Source of the DNA: Lentibacillus cibarius | Lineage (GTDB): Bacteria > Bacillota > Bacilli > Bacillales > Amphibacillaceae | Assembly: GCF_005887555.1 (NCBI RefSeq) | Contig: NZ_VCIA01000001.1 | Coordinates: 1 to 64,000, forward strand | Direction: 5' to 3' | Length of the DNA: 64,000 bases | Shown: piece after piece, positions 54,635-63,847 of the stretch | How the letters are laid out: each line of letters starts with the position of its first letter | How positions within the stretch are numbered: the first letter of the stretch is position 1 | Made by a program: the position numbers and the translations under genes | Notes under the pieces: model-generated | The model's database searches: none | Told to the model about the DNA's origin: nothing | Seen by the model: only the letters and a program-made list of their open reading frames with translations

Positions 54635-55072
54635 TTATTCGGAAAAGACCTTTACTTCTTTCATGACGTCACCATTTTTCATTGCTTTCGCATATTCAAT
54701 CCCGGAAGTGACCTGCCCAAAAACGGTATGAACGCCATCCAGATGTGGCTGTTGTTCATGAACGATAAAAAACTGACAACTTCCAGTATCCTTCCCTGCA
54801 TGGGCCATTGACAGCGACCCTTCAACATGGTGATGCGGATTACCTTCCGTTTCACATTTTATTGTATAGCCAGCTGATCCGGTACCATTTCCGTTTGGGC
54901 AACCTCCTTGGCTTACAAACCCGTCAATAACACGGTGGAATGTGAGCCCGTCGTAGAAGTTATTGTTGGCCAGTTTCTCGAAGTTGGCAACGGTATTCGG
55001 TGCTTCATTCGGAAAAAGTTTAAAAGAAATCTTATTACCGTTTTCCATCAATATGTATCCTGTCTTGTCCAT
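54635..55072 (-). CDS. ppiB: Peptidyl-prolyl cis-trans isomerase (cyclophilin)
   Basis: Cytoplasmic cyclophilin of about 145 residues. Typical stretches: [57 protein letters not shown] and [11 protein letters not shown]. The ATG at 55072 ([12 protein letters not shown]) has AAAGGAG upstream; an extension of 17 residues is unlikely. Located between lysA and the M50-like gene. Confidence 0.95.
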   Translation of the reverse strand: MDKTGYILMENGNKISFKLFPNEAPNTVANFEKLANNNFYDGLTFHRVIDGFVSQGGCPNGNGTGSAGYTIKCETEGNPHHHVEGSLSMAHAGKDTGSCQFFIVHEQQPHLDGVHTVFGQVTSGIEYAKAMKNGDVMKEVKVFSE

Positions 55073-55174
55073 TCTTCCATCTCCTTTATACATCACTGCC
55101 CAAGCTACAATCTTGCAAGCCAAGCAGTCGTTCTTATTTTATTTTATCCGACATGTTTAAAGAAAACAATATGA

Positions 55175-56482
55175 TTATTCATACGAGATATCATTTTTCA
55201 CCATATCATGATACGTTTCTCTTCTAACGACTAATTGCGCACTTCCATTTTCTGCAAATACAACTGCCGGTTTCGGAAAACGATTGTAATTATTTGCCAT
55301 AGCATAACCGTAAGCTCCTGTTGAAAAGACGGCCAAAATATCATTTTCATCAACGTCAGGCAGAGGCAAATCCCATATGAGCATATCGCCTGATTCACAG
55401 CATTTTCCAGCAACAGAAACAGTATCTGAAGCAGTAGCTGATGCTTTATTTGCCAGCACACCTTCATATGTCGCTTGATAAAGTGCAGGTCGCAAATTAT
55501 CCGTCATACCACCATCTACTGCGATATAGTTTCGAACACCGGGAACTTCTTTAATCGAACCGACCGTATATAACGTTAATCCGGCATTCCCGGCGATTGC
55601 ACGCCCTGGTTCTATCCATATTTCTGGCATTGGAATACCGATGGAAGAAGCATGTTCTTTTACAGCGGATGTCAGTTCTTTCACAAATTCTGGATAAGGG
55701 AGTGGTTCATCTTCTCTTGTATAACGGATGCCAAAGCCACCCCCGAGATTTAGTACGTCAGGGATAAACCCATAATCAGTATGCCAGCAATCCAATTTCT
55801 TGAATAGCAGTTCAGCTGTAAGCAGCATCCCTTCAGTTTCAAACAGTTGCGATCCTATATGGGCGTGCAGTCCTTTAAAATGAATGTTTGGGTTGTTACG
55901 CAAACGCAAAAATGCCTGATCTGCTTGTCCATTGCTAAGGTTAAAACCAAACTTAGAGTCTTCATTGCCCGTCATAATATACCGATGTGTATTCGATTCA
56001 ATCCCTGGGGTCACGCGCATTAGCACATCAATGGTTTTATTTTTATCACGAAGAATTCGTTCGATTAGTTCAATTTCGTGAAAGTTATCAACGACAATAC
56101 ACCCTATGTCATGTTCAATGGCCATAGTTAATTCTTCCAGGCTTTTATTATTGCCATGCATATGGATTTTATTGACAGGAAACTCCGCCTGCAATGCTGT
56201 ATACAATTCGCCTTGTGACACGACGTCGAGGCTCATTCCCTCTTGGTTCATGACCTGCAGCATAGCGATGGTAGAAAAAGCCTTGCTTGCATAGGCAACT
56301 TGTGCACGAACTCCTAAACTTTCAAACGTGCGAACGAATTTACGGCAATTTTCTCGTATGATGGCAACATCATAAACATATAAAGGTGTACCATATGTTT
56401 CGGCTAGTTGTACCAAATCGACACCACTTGCCTCGAGATGCCCTGCACTATTTATTTTGAATGGATGATTATCCGTTATCAT
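55175..56482 (-). CDS. lysA: Diaminopimelate decarboxylase
   Basis: PLP enzyme forming lysine from meso-diaminopimelate. 435 residues; PLP lysine in VAYASKAFSTIAM, HAHIGSQLF and NLGGGFGIRYT, and the C-terminal GKCCESGDML with YGYAMANNYN carry the expected catalytic residues. It follows spoVAF as in B. subtilis, but a terminator at 56630-56681 suggests independent expression. No lysine riboswitch is visible in the 223-bp upstream gap. Confidence 0.95.
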   Translation of the reverse strand: MITDNHPFKINSAGHLEASGVDLVQLAETYGTPLYVYDVAIIRENCRKFVRTFESLGVRAQVAYASKAFSTIAMLQVMNQEGMSLDVVSQGELYTALQAEFPVNKIHMHGNNKSLEELTMAIEHDIGCIVVDNFHEIELIERILRDKNKTIDVLMRVTPGIESNTHRYIMTGNEDSKFGFNLSNGQADQAFLRLRNNPNIHFKGLHAHIGSQLFETEGMLLTAELLFKKLDCWHTDYGFIPDVLNLGGGFGIRYTREDEPLPYPEFVKELTSAVKEHASSIGIPMPEIWIEPGRAIAGNAGLTLYTVGSIKEVPGVRNYIAVDGGMTDNLRPALYQATYEGVLANKASATASDTVSVAGKCCESGDMLIWDLPLPDVDENDILAVFSTGAYGYAMANNYNRFPKPAVVFAENGSAQLVVRRETYHDMVKNDISYE

Positions 56483-56629
56483 TTCTATCCCTCCATTCAG
56501 TCCCGGACTTTATTAAGGTGATTAAAAACAAGTATTATCTACGCTTCAGTGTGTATGATGATTATGTGATGTGTCATCCTTTGACATGTTTTGCATCGTC
56601 AAGTGTAAAAACACCTTACCATAAGAAGA

Positions 56630-56681
56630 CAAAAAATGAAAGGGAGAAAGAATCCCCTGTTCGCGGAATATTCTTCCTCCC
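56630..56681 (-). terminator. Terminator after spoVAF
   Basis: GGGAGAAAGAAT (56642-56653) pairs with ATTCTTCCTCCC (56670-56681), one mismatch, followed on the minus strand by a T-rich tract. Confidence 0.7.
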
Positions 56682-56705
56682 TATGCTGAGCAATATGACT
56701 TAGTT

Positions 56706-58190
56706 TCATTTACCGGTTGTTTTTGGCTGTGAGAAATCGTTCCTTGGATGAACAACACCCGGGCGTCGATTTGAATACGGTTTTGGAACACGAAAGAGGA
56801 GTTCATACATTCCTCTTGGGTCAAACGGTAACAACGGCCACATATATGGTGCCTTAATTGATTGCATACGGACAAGCAGCAGGATATAAATAGTTGTTGC
56901 AATGGTGAACCCAATCATACCGAACAGGCCGGTTATGATGACCAGACCAAATCGGCTTATTTTATTGGCAACGCCCAATTCATAACTTGGTGTCACATAT
57001 ATGCCGATTGCACTTACGGACACATATAAAATAACTTCTGGTCCGAACAGGCCGACGTCAATAGCAATTTGACCAATCAGCACTGCAGCAATTAATCCCA
57101 TGGCAGTTGATAAAGGTGTTGGTGTATGGATGGCGGCCATTCGTAAAAACTCCAAACCAATATCGGCGATAATTAACTGTAAGGCAATCGGTATCGTCCC
57201 TTCGTCTTTTGGCCCAATAAATGTAAGTTCACCTGGAAGCAAAGTCGGTTCCAGTGCAAATAAAAGCCATATGGGTAAAAGAAAAATGGATATCATAATC
57301 GCAAGAAACCTTATCCATCGAATAAATGTCCCAAGAACTGATGTTTCACGAAATTCTTCAGCATGCTGTACATGGTCGAAAAATGTTGTCGGCAATATCA
57401 TGACACTTGGTGAAGTATCCACAATTACAAGAACATGACCTTCCATTAGATGGTTAGATGCTATATCAGGTCTTTCGGTGTAGCGAACTCTAGGATATGC
57501 TTTCCATTTCTCATTAAGGATGAATTCTTCCAGCGTCTTATCAGCCATTGGAATACCATCTACTTCAATTTGGTTAATCCTATCTTTTACTTCATTTACT
57601 AGTCCTTCGTTAGCTATATCTTTAATATAACAAAGACAGACATCTGTTTTGGATCTCTCACCCACCTTTAACATTTCATGACGCAGACGTGCATCGCGGA
57701 TTCTTCTTCGCGTTAGGGCAGTATTTTCAATGATATTTTCTGTAAATCCATCTCGTGAGCCCCGAACAACATGCTCTGTATCAGGTTCCTGTGGGGTCCG
57801 ACCTGGATAATTACGGGTATCAGCAATAAACGCATATTTGATTCCATCTACAAATATGACAATCAACCCGGACAACATTTGGTCGACTGCTTCATCAAGC
57901 GATTCGGTTTTATTCACTTGCATGAAGATAATACGATTTTCAATAATCTCAGGCAGTTTTTTTGTATTACTTTCGTCATCGTTAATTTTTACAAGTTGCC
58001 GAATGATATGCAATACAACAGAACTGTCACAGAGACCTGTCAGGTAATACAGGTGCACTTTTCTTTTTAAAATACTCAATTCACGGAATCCAAGATCAAA
58101 TGAAGTTCCAACCCCAATATTATCTTTCATATAATCGTCGTTTTTTTCAATCTTTGCATAAATAGGGCTTTTAGTTGTATCTTGCTTCAT
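56706..58190 (-). CDS. spoVAF: Stage V sporulation protein AF (GerA-type membrane protein)
   Basis: 494 residues related to the A subunit of germinant receptors: an N-terminal soluble domain (to about 290; DARNYPGRTPQEPDTEHVVRGSRDGFTENI-like segment), then about five or six transmembrane helices including FLAIMISIFLLPIWLLFAL and PTPLSTAMGLIAAVLIGQIAI. It lies in the inner spore membrane and aids germination. GGAGGG precedes the ATG. Normally last in the spoVA operon; here it follows spoVAB directly. Confidence 0.93.
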   Translation of the reverse strand: MKQDTTKSPIYAKIEKNDDYMKDNIGVGTSFDLGFRELSILKRKVHLYYLTGLCDSSVVLHIIRQLVKINDDESNTKKLPEIIENRIIFMQVNKTESLDEAVDQMLSGLIVIFVDGIKYAFIADTRNYPGRTPQEPDTEHVVRGSRDGFTENIIENTALTRRRIRDARLRHEMLKVGERSKTDVCLCYIKDIANEGLVNEVKDRINQIEVDGIPMADKTLEEFILNEKWKAYPRVRYTERPDIASNHLMEGHVLVIVDTSPSVMILPTTFFDHVQHAEEFRETSVLGTFIRWIRFLAIMISIFLLPIWLLFALEPTLLPGELTFIGPKDEGTIPIALQLIIADIGLEFLRMAAIHTPTPLSTAMGLIAAVLIGQIAIDVGLFGPEVILYVSVSAIGIYVTPSYELGVANKISRFGLVIITGLFGMIGFTIATTIYILLLVRMQSIKAPYMWPLLPFDPRGMYELLFRVPKPYSNRRPGVVHPRNDFSQPKTTGK

Positions 58191-58279
58191 GCATAACCCT
58201 CCACTTATTAAAAACTGACTCCATCCTTATTGCGTAACATAGCAAACACAGTAAAAACGGGGACAATACTGGCGAAAAT

Positions 58280-58708
58280 TCACTTAACAAAAATAATCCA
58301 TTGAAAAAGCGATCCCGCCACTTTACCAAATACAATTGCCATCAAAAGCCAAAGCAGCTTATCATCCATCCTTATTCGCTTTGCTAATATCGGGAATACA
58401 TTGAGCACCTCTGTCAATGCGGCCGCAAGCATACCGTTAAAGATGCCATGAAATAACCCCCATAAAATTAATAAAATCACCGGAAAATCCCATGTTATAT
58501 CCGCAAATGACATATAAATGCCTAACTGCGATCCAATGATGACACTTGCAATATACGATTTGATGAATGTATCTGACTTGCTTAGTTGAATCAACCGTGG
58601 AATAACCCCTAAAAGTGTCAAAAATGCAACAAAACCGCCTCCTACAGCAATACCAGCAGCGAACCCAATGATTGCTTCCAGCAGGCTAATCCATACGCTT
58701 AGCATCAT
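58280..58708 (-). CDS. spoVAB: Stage V sporulation protein AB
   Basis: A 142-residue protein with four to five hydrophobic segments (IIGFAAGIAVGGGFVAFLTLLGV, SYIASVIIGSQLGIYM, FVILL-type later helices). It overlaps the end of spoVAA by 23 bp. The product is a membrane part of the SpoVA group concerned with Ca-dipicolinate movement. The spoVAC, spoVAD and spoVAE genes expected next are absent; only 90 bp separate it from spoVAF. Confidence 0.9.
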   Translation of the reverse strand: MMLSVWISLLEAIIGFAAGIAVGGGFVAFLTLLGVIPRLIQLSKSDTFIKSYIASVIIGSQLGIYMSFADITWDFPVILLILWGLFHGIFNGMLAAALTEVLNVFPILAKRIRMDDKLLWLLMAIVFGKVAGSLFQWIIFVK

Positions 58709-59303
58709 TCAGGTTATTCTCATAATGCGTGAGATAAGTATCTAGGTCTTGCTGATAGTTAAATATTTCCACTTCTAGAGGGCTCGGCTCATCGTTAAAA
58801 CGTTTAGTAAACCAGTGATTAAAAAATAGAAGCATACCGACACCAAGACCAAGCGAATAAGGGATTTGAATCCATAACGGATAGTCACTTTCATCCCCTG
58901 TCAGTAAGTAGTGCAGCTTTTGCTGTACTTCCTGCATACTGACATCATAATGAAAATTCATGATAGTCATCGCAGTACCAATGAAAAGCAGCAGCCAAAC
59001 TGCCGATACGATTAGAATATTGGTTGGCTTTTTATAATCTTTAATACGAATAATGGTTTGTGCTGGTCCAATAAGTTGAAACTCTAGATCACTATATTGT
59101 CTGTTCAGATGATCAATTACTAAAAAACTGTCAACAACTACAACATTGTGATCCTTTTTAGAAATTTTATATATCGGTGTTGCCTCTAGTTTATCTTTCC
59201 ATTGGATGCCTGCAGAAATATAAGCGATGTCTTTGAGCTTCACATTTTGCGAGTACGCAAGCTCTACGTTTTTTTTCATTCGTACATAAACGATGTGTGA
59301 CAT
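58686..59303 (-). CDS. spoVAA: Stage V sporulation protein AA
   Basis: 205 residues: a soluble N-terminal domain beginning MSHIVYVRMKKNVELAYSQNVKLKDIA and two transmembrane helices (about 108-125 and 148-165). Size and layout agree with SpoVAA. First gene of the shortened spoVA group. The upstream 335 bp separates it from the divergent spoIIP-type gene. Confidence 0.9.
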   Translation of the reverse strand: MSHIVYVRMKKNVELAYSQNVKLKDIAYISAGIQWKDKLEATPIYKISKKDHNVVVVDSFLVIDHLNRQYSDLEFQLIGPAQTIIRIKDYKKPTNILIVSAVWLLLFIGTAMTIMNFHYDVSMQEVQQKLHYLLTGDESDYPLWIQIPYSLGLGVGMLLFFNHWFTKRFNDEPSPLEVEIFNYQQDLDTYLTHYENNLNDAKRMD

Positions 59304-59638
59304 ACAGCAATCATTCCTTTGGTATTCATTCGTTTATATAGTGTTTACTGAAATCGGAATAATTATCACAGAGAAAAAGTACTGATTTAAGTCAGAACTA
59401 ACCTTTTGTTGTTCAAGTAGTGTGAAATTTAAATTTGCCGTTCTATTAAAAATATCTTTTTCATAACTTCTTACTAAGGTCATTAATAGAGGGAAATGTT
59501 TCATAGTTGGTTCGAGGCGTGAAAGTGGTCGGTACCTCTTCATTTTTAGAGCATTATTACGGAGCCACATCAGACATTCTTACAAAAGAAAAATCAGCAT
59601 ACATAAGTGATTAATCTGTTGGAAAGGTTGATTATTGA
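59304..59638. other. Divergent promoter region between spoVAA and the spoIIP-type gene
   Basis: No supported ORF. It should hold a forespore promoter for spoVAA and a promoter for the plus-strand gene (CATACATA at about 59604 resembles a sigma-E -10 box, without a clear -35). Confidence 0.5.
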
Positions 59639-60766
59639 ATGGAGCATAAATTAAAAAACCATATTCTTGTATATTTAGCAGGCATCATTATCATATTTTT
59701 ACTTATATCATTTATTTCACTGTCAAAAAGCCAAAATCGCTTTTTTCATTTTTCAATTGTCAGCCAACTGACAGAATCTGCGCTCATCTCGGAGTCTTTA
59801 TTACTGATGATGAGTTCAGAGGTACCACAACTAGGGAATAATTTAAAAGAAAATGATATCGACATGCCGGATCCATCAACACTATTCTTTGAATTCACAT
59901 CTGGGATAACACCGAATAATTTTACAAGTTTACTCGGGGTGGAACTACCTGGAATGAACGCGATTTCAAATGGCGCACGAATGGGAGGAATAGGATCAGG
60001 TACAGCTATGGCAATCGAGTCACCCCCTCCCGATTTTGAGAAATTGCTTGAGGAAGAAGCAAAGGAAAATCAACCTGAACAGGATGAAAATATACAGGCG
60101 AAAAAAAATGCCAATGTATTCATTTATCACACGCACGCTTGGGAAGCTTTTTTGCCGTTAATGAACGATACGAATAAAAAACCAAGCAATGCCTCAAGCA
60201 TAAATAATAATGAAAATATTGTGCAAGTAGGATCTATGCTGACTAAGCAGTTGAAAAAGAGAGGAGTGACGGCGATCCATGACAAGACCAATGTTACAGC
60301 GAGCCTGCACGAACGGGGCTGGAATTACAACGATTCCTACAAATTTTCCCGACAGACACTGCAAGAAGTAACAGCTTCCAACGAGAAAATCGATTATTTT
60401 ATTGATGTTCACCGAGATGCTCAGCGCAAAGATGCAACCACAGCAACGATTAATGGAAAGAAATATGCTAAGCTTTATTTCATTGTAGGCACCGGTCACA
60501 AAAACTACGAACAGAACTTAGCATTTGCTAATAAAATGAATGGCATGATTAATGAAAAATACCCTGGTCTCAGCAAGGGGATTTATAAAAAAAGCAAATC
60601 TGAGGGGAATGGTATTTATAACCAGGATATTTCCAAACGATCGGTGTTAGTTGAATTTGGCGGTGTGGACAACACTCGAAGTGAACTTAAGAATTCGTCA
60701 GAGGCACTTGCTGAAATCATTCAGGAACATCAGCAAAATGCATTAAAAGTAAACAGCGCAAAATAA
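59639..60766 (+). CDS. spoIIP: SpoIIP-type septal peptidoglycan hydrolase
   Basis: 375 residues: an N-terminal membrane anchor (about 10-28), a variable region, and the SpoIIP catalytic domain (about 155-365). The zinc-ligand and catalytic candidates are intact: HTHAWEAFLP (H164/H166), DVHRDAQRK (H258) and VEFGG (E339). SpoIIP, with SpoIID and SpoIIM, thins septal peptidoglycan during engulfment. In B. subtilis spoIIP is beside gpr; here the gene lies between sigF and spoVAA on the opposite strand. Whether it is the only spoIIP or a second copy cannot be told from this window. Confidence 0.85.
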   Translation: MEHKLKNHILVYLAGIIIIFLLISFISLSKSQNRFFHFSIVSQLTESALISESLLLMMSSEVPQLGNNLKENDIDMPDPSTLFFEFTSGITPNNFTSLLGVELPGMNAISNGARMGGIGSGTAMAIESPPPDFEKLLEEEAKENQPEQDENIQAKKNANVFIYHTHAWEAFLPLMNDTNKKPSNASSINNNENIVQVGSMLTKQLKKRGVTAIHDKTNVTASLHERGWNYNDSYKFSRQTLQEVTASNEKIDYFIDVHRDAQRKDATTATINGKKYAKLYFIVGTGHKNYEQNLAFANKMNGMINEKYPGLSKGIYKKSKSEGNGIYNQDISKRSVLVEFGGVDNTRSELKNSSEALAEIIQEHQQNALKVNSAK

Positions 60767-60840
60767 TCGCCTGTTTCACGGTAGTCAGCAATGGCAGCAA
60801 TCCGGTCCATCGAATGGGAATGAACACCTCTAGTCAGAGA

Positions 60841-60871
60841 AAGGCTGTTCCAATAAAATTGGAACAGCCTT
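60841..60871. terminator. Bidirectional terminator between spoIIP-type gene and sigF
   Basis: AAGGCTGTTCCAA (60841-60853) and TTGGAACAGCCTT (60859-60871) form a perfect 13-bp stem. Confidence 0.88.
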
Positions 60872-60877
60872 TCATTA

Positions 60878-61630
60878 TCAATTCATATACACTTTTATTT
60901 CGTCTAAAATTTTCTTCTCAAGTCTTGATACCTGCACTTGGGAAATTCCTAGGCGCTCTGCCACTTCCGCCTGTGTTTTGTCTTTATAATACCGGAGATA
61001 AAGGATTAATCGCTCCCGTTCATTCAATTCCCTAATCGCTTCCTGTAATGAGAGTTTATCGAACCACGTTTTATCATCATCGGCAATCTGATCAAGCAAT
61101 GTAATTGGGTCACCGTCATTTTCAAATACAGTTTCATGAATGGAATGCGGTGATTTGGCTGCTTCTTCAGCATGAACGACTTCCTCGGTTGTGATATGCA
61201 GTGATTCTGCGATTTCAAGTACCGTCGGTGATCGTCCCAATGTTTTGGTTAATTCATCCCGTTTTTTACGGATTCGATTCCCTGTTTCTTTAAGGGAGCG
61301 ACTAACTTTGACACTGCCGTCATCCCGTATAAACCGCTGTATCTCCCCGATAATCATCGGAACAGCATATGTAGAAAACCGGACATCGTAGGACAAGTCG
61401 AATTTATCAATAGATTTAATTAATCCAATACTGCCGATTTGAAATAGATCATCCGGATCGTATCCCCGGTTAATAAAGCGTTGCACAACTGACCAGACAA
61501 GCCTGACATTCTTTTCAACAAGAATGTTGCGTGCTTCCATATCGCCTTGCTGACTTTTATGGATATACGTTTTTACCTGTTCATCCGTCAACGACTCCTG
61601 ATTGTTATCTTGTTTAACGTTTACATCCAT
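60878..61630 (-). CDS. sigF: Forespore sigma factor SigF
   Basis: RNA polymerase sigma-F, the first compartment-specific sigma factor of sporulation. About 250 residues. Region 2 reads DDLFQIGSIGLIKSIDKFDLSYDVRFSTYA, region 4 TQAEVAERLGISQVQVSRLEKKIL. I use the ATG at 61630 (MDVNVKQDNN); a start two codons earlier is possible. Third gene of spoIIAA-spoIIAB-sigF, kept inactive by SpoIIAB binding. Confidence 0.96.
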   Translation of the reverse strand: MDVNVKQDNNQESLTDEQVKTYIHKSQQGDMEARNILVEKNVRLVWSVVQRFINRGYDPDDLFQIGSIGLIKSIDKFDLSYDVRFSTYAVPMIIGEIQRFIRDDGSVKVSRSLKETGNRIRKKRDELTKTLGRSPTVLEIAESLHITTEEVVHAEEAAKSPHSIHETVFENDGDPITLLDQIADDDKTWFDKLSLQEAIRELNERERLILYLRYYKDKTQAEVAERLGISQVQVSRLEKKILDEIKVYMN

Positions 61631-61638
61631 AGGCATCC

Positions 61639-62076
61639 CTATTTAGAAACCGTTTTTTTTGATAATTGTTTTTTCATATGGACAGTTGTGCCATTGTCAG
61701 GTAGTGATATGATTTCCAGATTATCCATGAAGTTTTCGATGATCGTAAATCCCATTCCGGATCGTTCCAATTCGGGCTTTGACGTGTATAGTGGCTGTCT
61801 GGCTTCATCCACATTTCCAATACCGATTCCCTCATCCTTAATAATTATTTCCACCTCATTTTCATCCAATACACAAGAAATGGAAACATAATGGCCTGGT
61901 TCATTATTATAGCCGTGGATGATTGCGTTCGTCACCGCTTCCGAGACAACGGTTTTAATTTCTGTAAGCTCATCCATCGTCGGATCCAGCTGGGCTACAA
62001 ACGATCCGACTGTCACCCTTGCAAATGCCTCGTTTTCACTAACACTCGAGAATTCTACATACATTTCATTTTTCAT
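61639..62076 (-). CDS. spoIIAB: Anti-sigma-F factor and serine kinase SpoIIAB
   Basis: 145-residue GHKL-type ATPase. N-box [12 protein letters not shown]1 DEGIGIG and G2 [13 protein letters not shown] are present. It binds sigma-F in the presence of ATP or phosphorylates SpoIIAA. It overlaps spoIIAA by 4 bp and precedes sigF. Confidence 0.97.
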   Translation of the reverse strand: MKNEMYVEFSSVSENEAFARVTVGSFVAQLDPTMDELTEIKTVVSEAVTNAIIHGYNNEPGHYVSISCVLDENEVEIIIKDEGIGIGNVDEARQPLYTSKPELERSGMGFTIIENFMDNLEIISLPDNGTTVHMKKQLSKKTVSK

Positions 62077-62426
62077 GAAGCCACCCCCAACGTAGATAAC
62101 GCATGTTCCTCGTTCTCCTCCAAACGGACAATTTTAAACATGCCACTCATATCAAACAGCCGGTGAACAGGTGCTGATACAGAACATACCACCATTTCTC
62201 CTCCAAGCTGCAACACTTCCTTATATCTGCCAAGGACAACCCCAAGTCCGGAGCTATCCATGAACGAAACGTCTTCAAGATTCAAGACTACATGTCTGAT
62301 GTCGTTTGCATACATCATTTCTTTCCAATCGTTCCGCAATGTTTCTGATTCATGGTGGTCCAACTCACCGGACATGCGGACAATTAATACATCTTGTTTC
62401 ACATCAAATGAAGTAGACAGACTCAT
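62073..62426 (-). CDS. spoIIAA: Anti-anti-sigma factor SpoIIAA
   Basis: 117 residues, STAS fold. The segment [15 protein letters not shown] holds the serine phosphorylated by SpoIIAB. Dephosphorylation by SpoIIE frees sigma-F. AGGAGG precedes the ATG. A sigma-H promoter lies just upstream. Confidence 0.97.
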   Translation of the reverse strand: MSLSTSFDVKQDVLIVRMSGELDHHESETLRNDWKEMMYANDIRHVVLNLEDVSFMDSSGLGVVLGRYKEVLQLGGEMVVCSVSAPVHRLFDMSGMFKIVRLEENEEHALSTLGVAS

Positions 62427-62457
62427 TCCAGTTCCTCCTTAATTTCATTGTACTTAT

Positions 62458-62485
62458 TTATTCAAGGCAGGCAGGGATAATTCCT
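62458..62485 (-). promoter_or_regulatory. Sigma-H promoter of the spoIIA operon
   Basis: On the minus strand AGGAATT (62479-62485) and GAATAA (62458-62463) with the spacing of known sigma-H promoters. The -35 lies in one arm of an imperfect palindrome (GGCAGG...CCTGCC, 62470-62488). Confidence 0.65.
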
Positions 62486-62525
62486 GCCCCTCGACAAAAG
62501 AAGAAGAAATTCGCCTGAATACGCG

Positions 62526-63707
62526 TTATTCCACTATGTTTTTCACGGTTCGCTTCAAAAGTGTGAGATACGATGCTTTCATAACATCCTGTTTAACGAC
62601 TAGTGGTGTCACAGATACTGTTTTCCCCTGCCTTTTTACAACCAGTTCACCAACTTGCTCCCCTTTATTAATAGGCAATACCAAATCGGTTTCCATTTTC
62701 ACGGATGCATTCACGTCTTTCTCCGGCTCCCCTTTTTTATGAATCGTGCTGACTGATTCAGATACGGCGACATCAACTGTTTGCTCTTCTGCTTTCAGGA
62801 ATTCCATCGTCGTTATCGTTTGTCCTTTTTTATATAAATTTTTAGTCTCATAGTGATTAAATGCATAATCAAGCATCTTGCTAACCGTTGCATTTCGTTT
62901 TTTCGTTGTATCCGCACCCATGACTACTGTAATCATACGCATGTCATTTTTTTCGGCAGTTGCAGTCAAGCAGTACTTTGCTTCATTTGTATAACCAGTT
63001 TTCAGACCATCAACACCTGGATAAAATTTCACCAGTTTGTTTGTGTTAACTAACCAGAATTCATCCTCCGTACCTTTTCGCAAATATTCCTCATAAACTG
63101 AAGTATAGTCTGTCACCGATTCGTATGTCAAAAGTTCTTTAGCCATGACAGCCATATCATGTGCGGTGCTATAATGGTTTTTTGCAGGCAGACCGGTAGA
63201 ATTCTGGAATTGTGTATTTTTTAATCCCAATGCTTTTACTTTTTTGTTCATTTTTTTTACAAACGCTTTTTCGCTTCCGGCAATTCGTTCTGCCATGGCA
63301 ACACTGGCATCATTAGCGGAGGCAATCGCTATCCCTTTAAGAAGGTCGTCAACGGTCATTTCCTCTCCTTGTTCAAGAAAAATCTGCGAACCTCCCATAG
63401 ATGCAGCTTGTTCACTTACACGTACCGTTTCGTCTTTTTTGATTTCACCATCTTCAAGGGCTTCCATAATCAATAAAAGTGTCATGATTTTTGTCATGCT
63501 TGCAGGGGCAAGTTTCTCTTCGGTGTTCTTTTCGTATAGTACTTTTCCTGTATCTCGCTCCATCAAGATGGCTGATTTGGCATCTGGGGCTAGATTAAGT
63601 CCCTCATCCTTGTTATTACCTTGATCGTCCTCTGCGGCAAATATAGAGGCAGCTGGCATTAATAAACTTAAAAGCAAAACGCCAGTCAGTAAGACAAACT
63701 TTTTCAT
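62526..63707 (-). CDS. dacF: D-alanyl-D-alanine carboxypeptidase DacF
   Basis: Forespore carboxypeptidase that adjusts cortex crosslinking. About 393 residues from the ATG at 63707 (MKKFVLLTGVLLL), preceded by GGAGGG; a longer frame upstream is spurious. Signal peptide about 1-25; SxxK in ASMTKIMTLLL, SxN in ASANDAS, KTG in DGLKTGYTNEA; C-terminal PBP5-type domain and tail. A sigma-F/sigma-G type promoter precedes it. Confidence 0.95.
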   Translation of the reverse strand: MKKFVLLTGVLLLSLLMPAASIFAAEDDQGNNKDEGLNLAPDAKSAILMERDTGKVLYEKNTEEKLAPASMTKIMTLLLIMEALEDGEIKKDETVRVSEQAASMGGSQIFLEQGEEMTVDDLLKGIAIASANDASVAMAERIAGSEKAFVKKMNKKVKALGLKNTQFQNSTGLPAKNHYSTAHDMAVMAKELLTYESVTDYTSVYEEYLRKGTEDEFWLVNTNKLVKFYPGVDGLKTGYTNEAKYCLTATAEKNDMRMITVVMGADTTKKRNATVSKMLDYAFNHYETKNLYKKGQTITTMEFLKAEEQTVDVAVSESVSTIHKKGEPEKDVNASVKMETDLVLPINKGEQVGELVVKRQGKTVSVTPLVVKQDVMKASYLTLLKRTVKNIVE

Positions 63708-63736
63708 TTTCCACCCTCCAATATGTAATATAATTC

Positions 63737-63766
63737 TAGGATTGCCATTTGAGGGTGGTTTTATAC
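63737..63766 (-). promoter_or_regulatory. Sigma-F/sigma-G type promoter of dacF
   Basis: GTATA (63762-63766) and GGCAATCCTA (63737-63746), spaced 15 bp, match the sigma-F pattern with one mismatch; dacF is forespore-expressed in B. subtilis. Confidence 0.55.
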
Positions 63767-63784
63767 CGTTTTGGCGCAACCAGC

Positions 63785-63818
63785 AAAAAAAAAGCACACT
63801 TCATAAAGTGTGCTTTTT
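63785..63818 (-). terminator. Terminator after pdp
   Basis: AAAAAGCACACTT (63789-63801) and AAGTGTGCTTTTT (63806-63818) form a 13-bp stem with a T run on the minus strand. Confidence 0.88.
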
Positions 63819-63847
63819 ATACAGTTAACAGCTATAAAAAATTTTGC

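Noticed and set aside
56483..56629. Lysine riboswitch upstream of lysA
   Set aside because: The gap is too short and lacks the conserved L-box core; only the spoVAF terminator is seen next to it.
59334..59570. Minus-strand ORF of 78 codons upstream of spoVAA
   Set aside because: No ribosome-binding site before its ATG and no recognisable motif; the region is better explained as divergent promoters.
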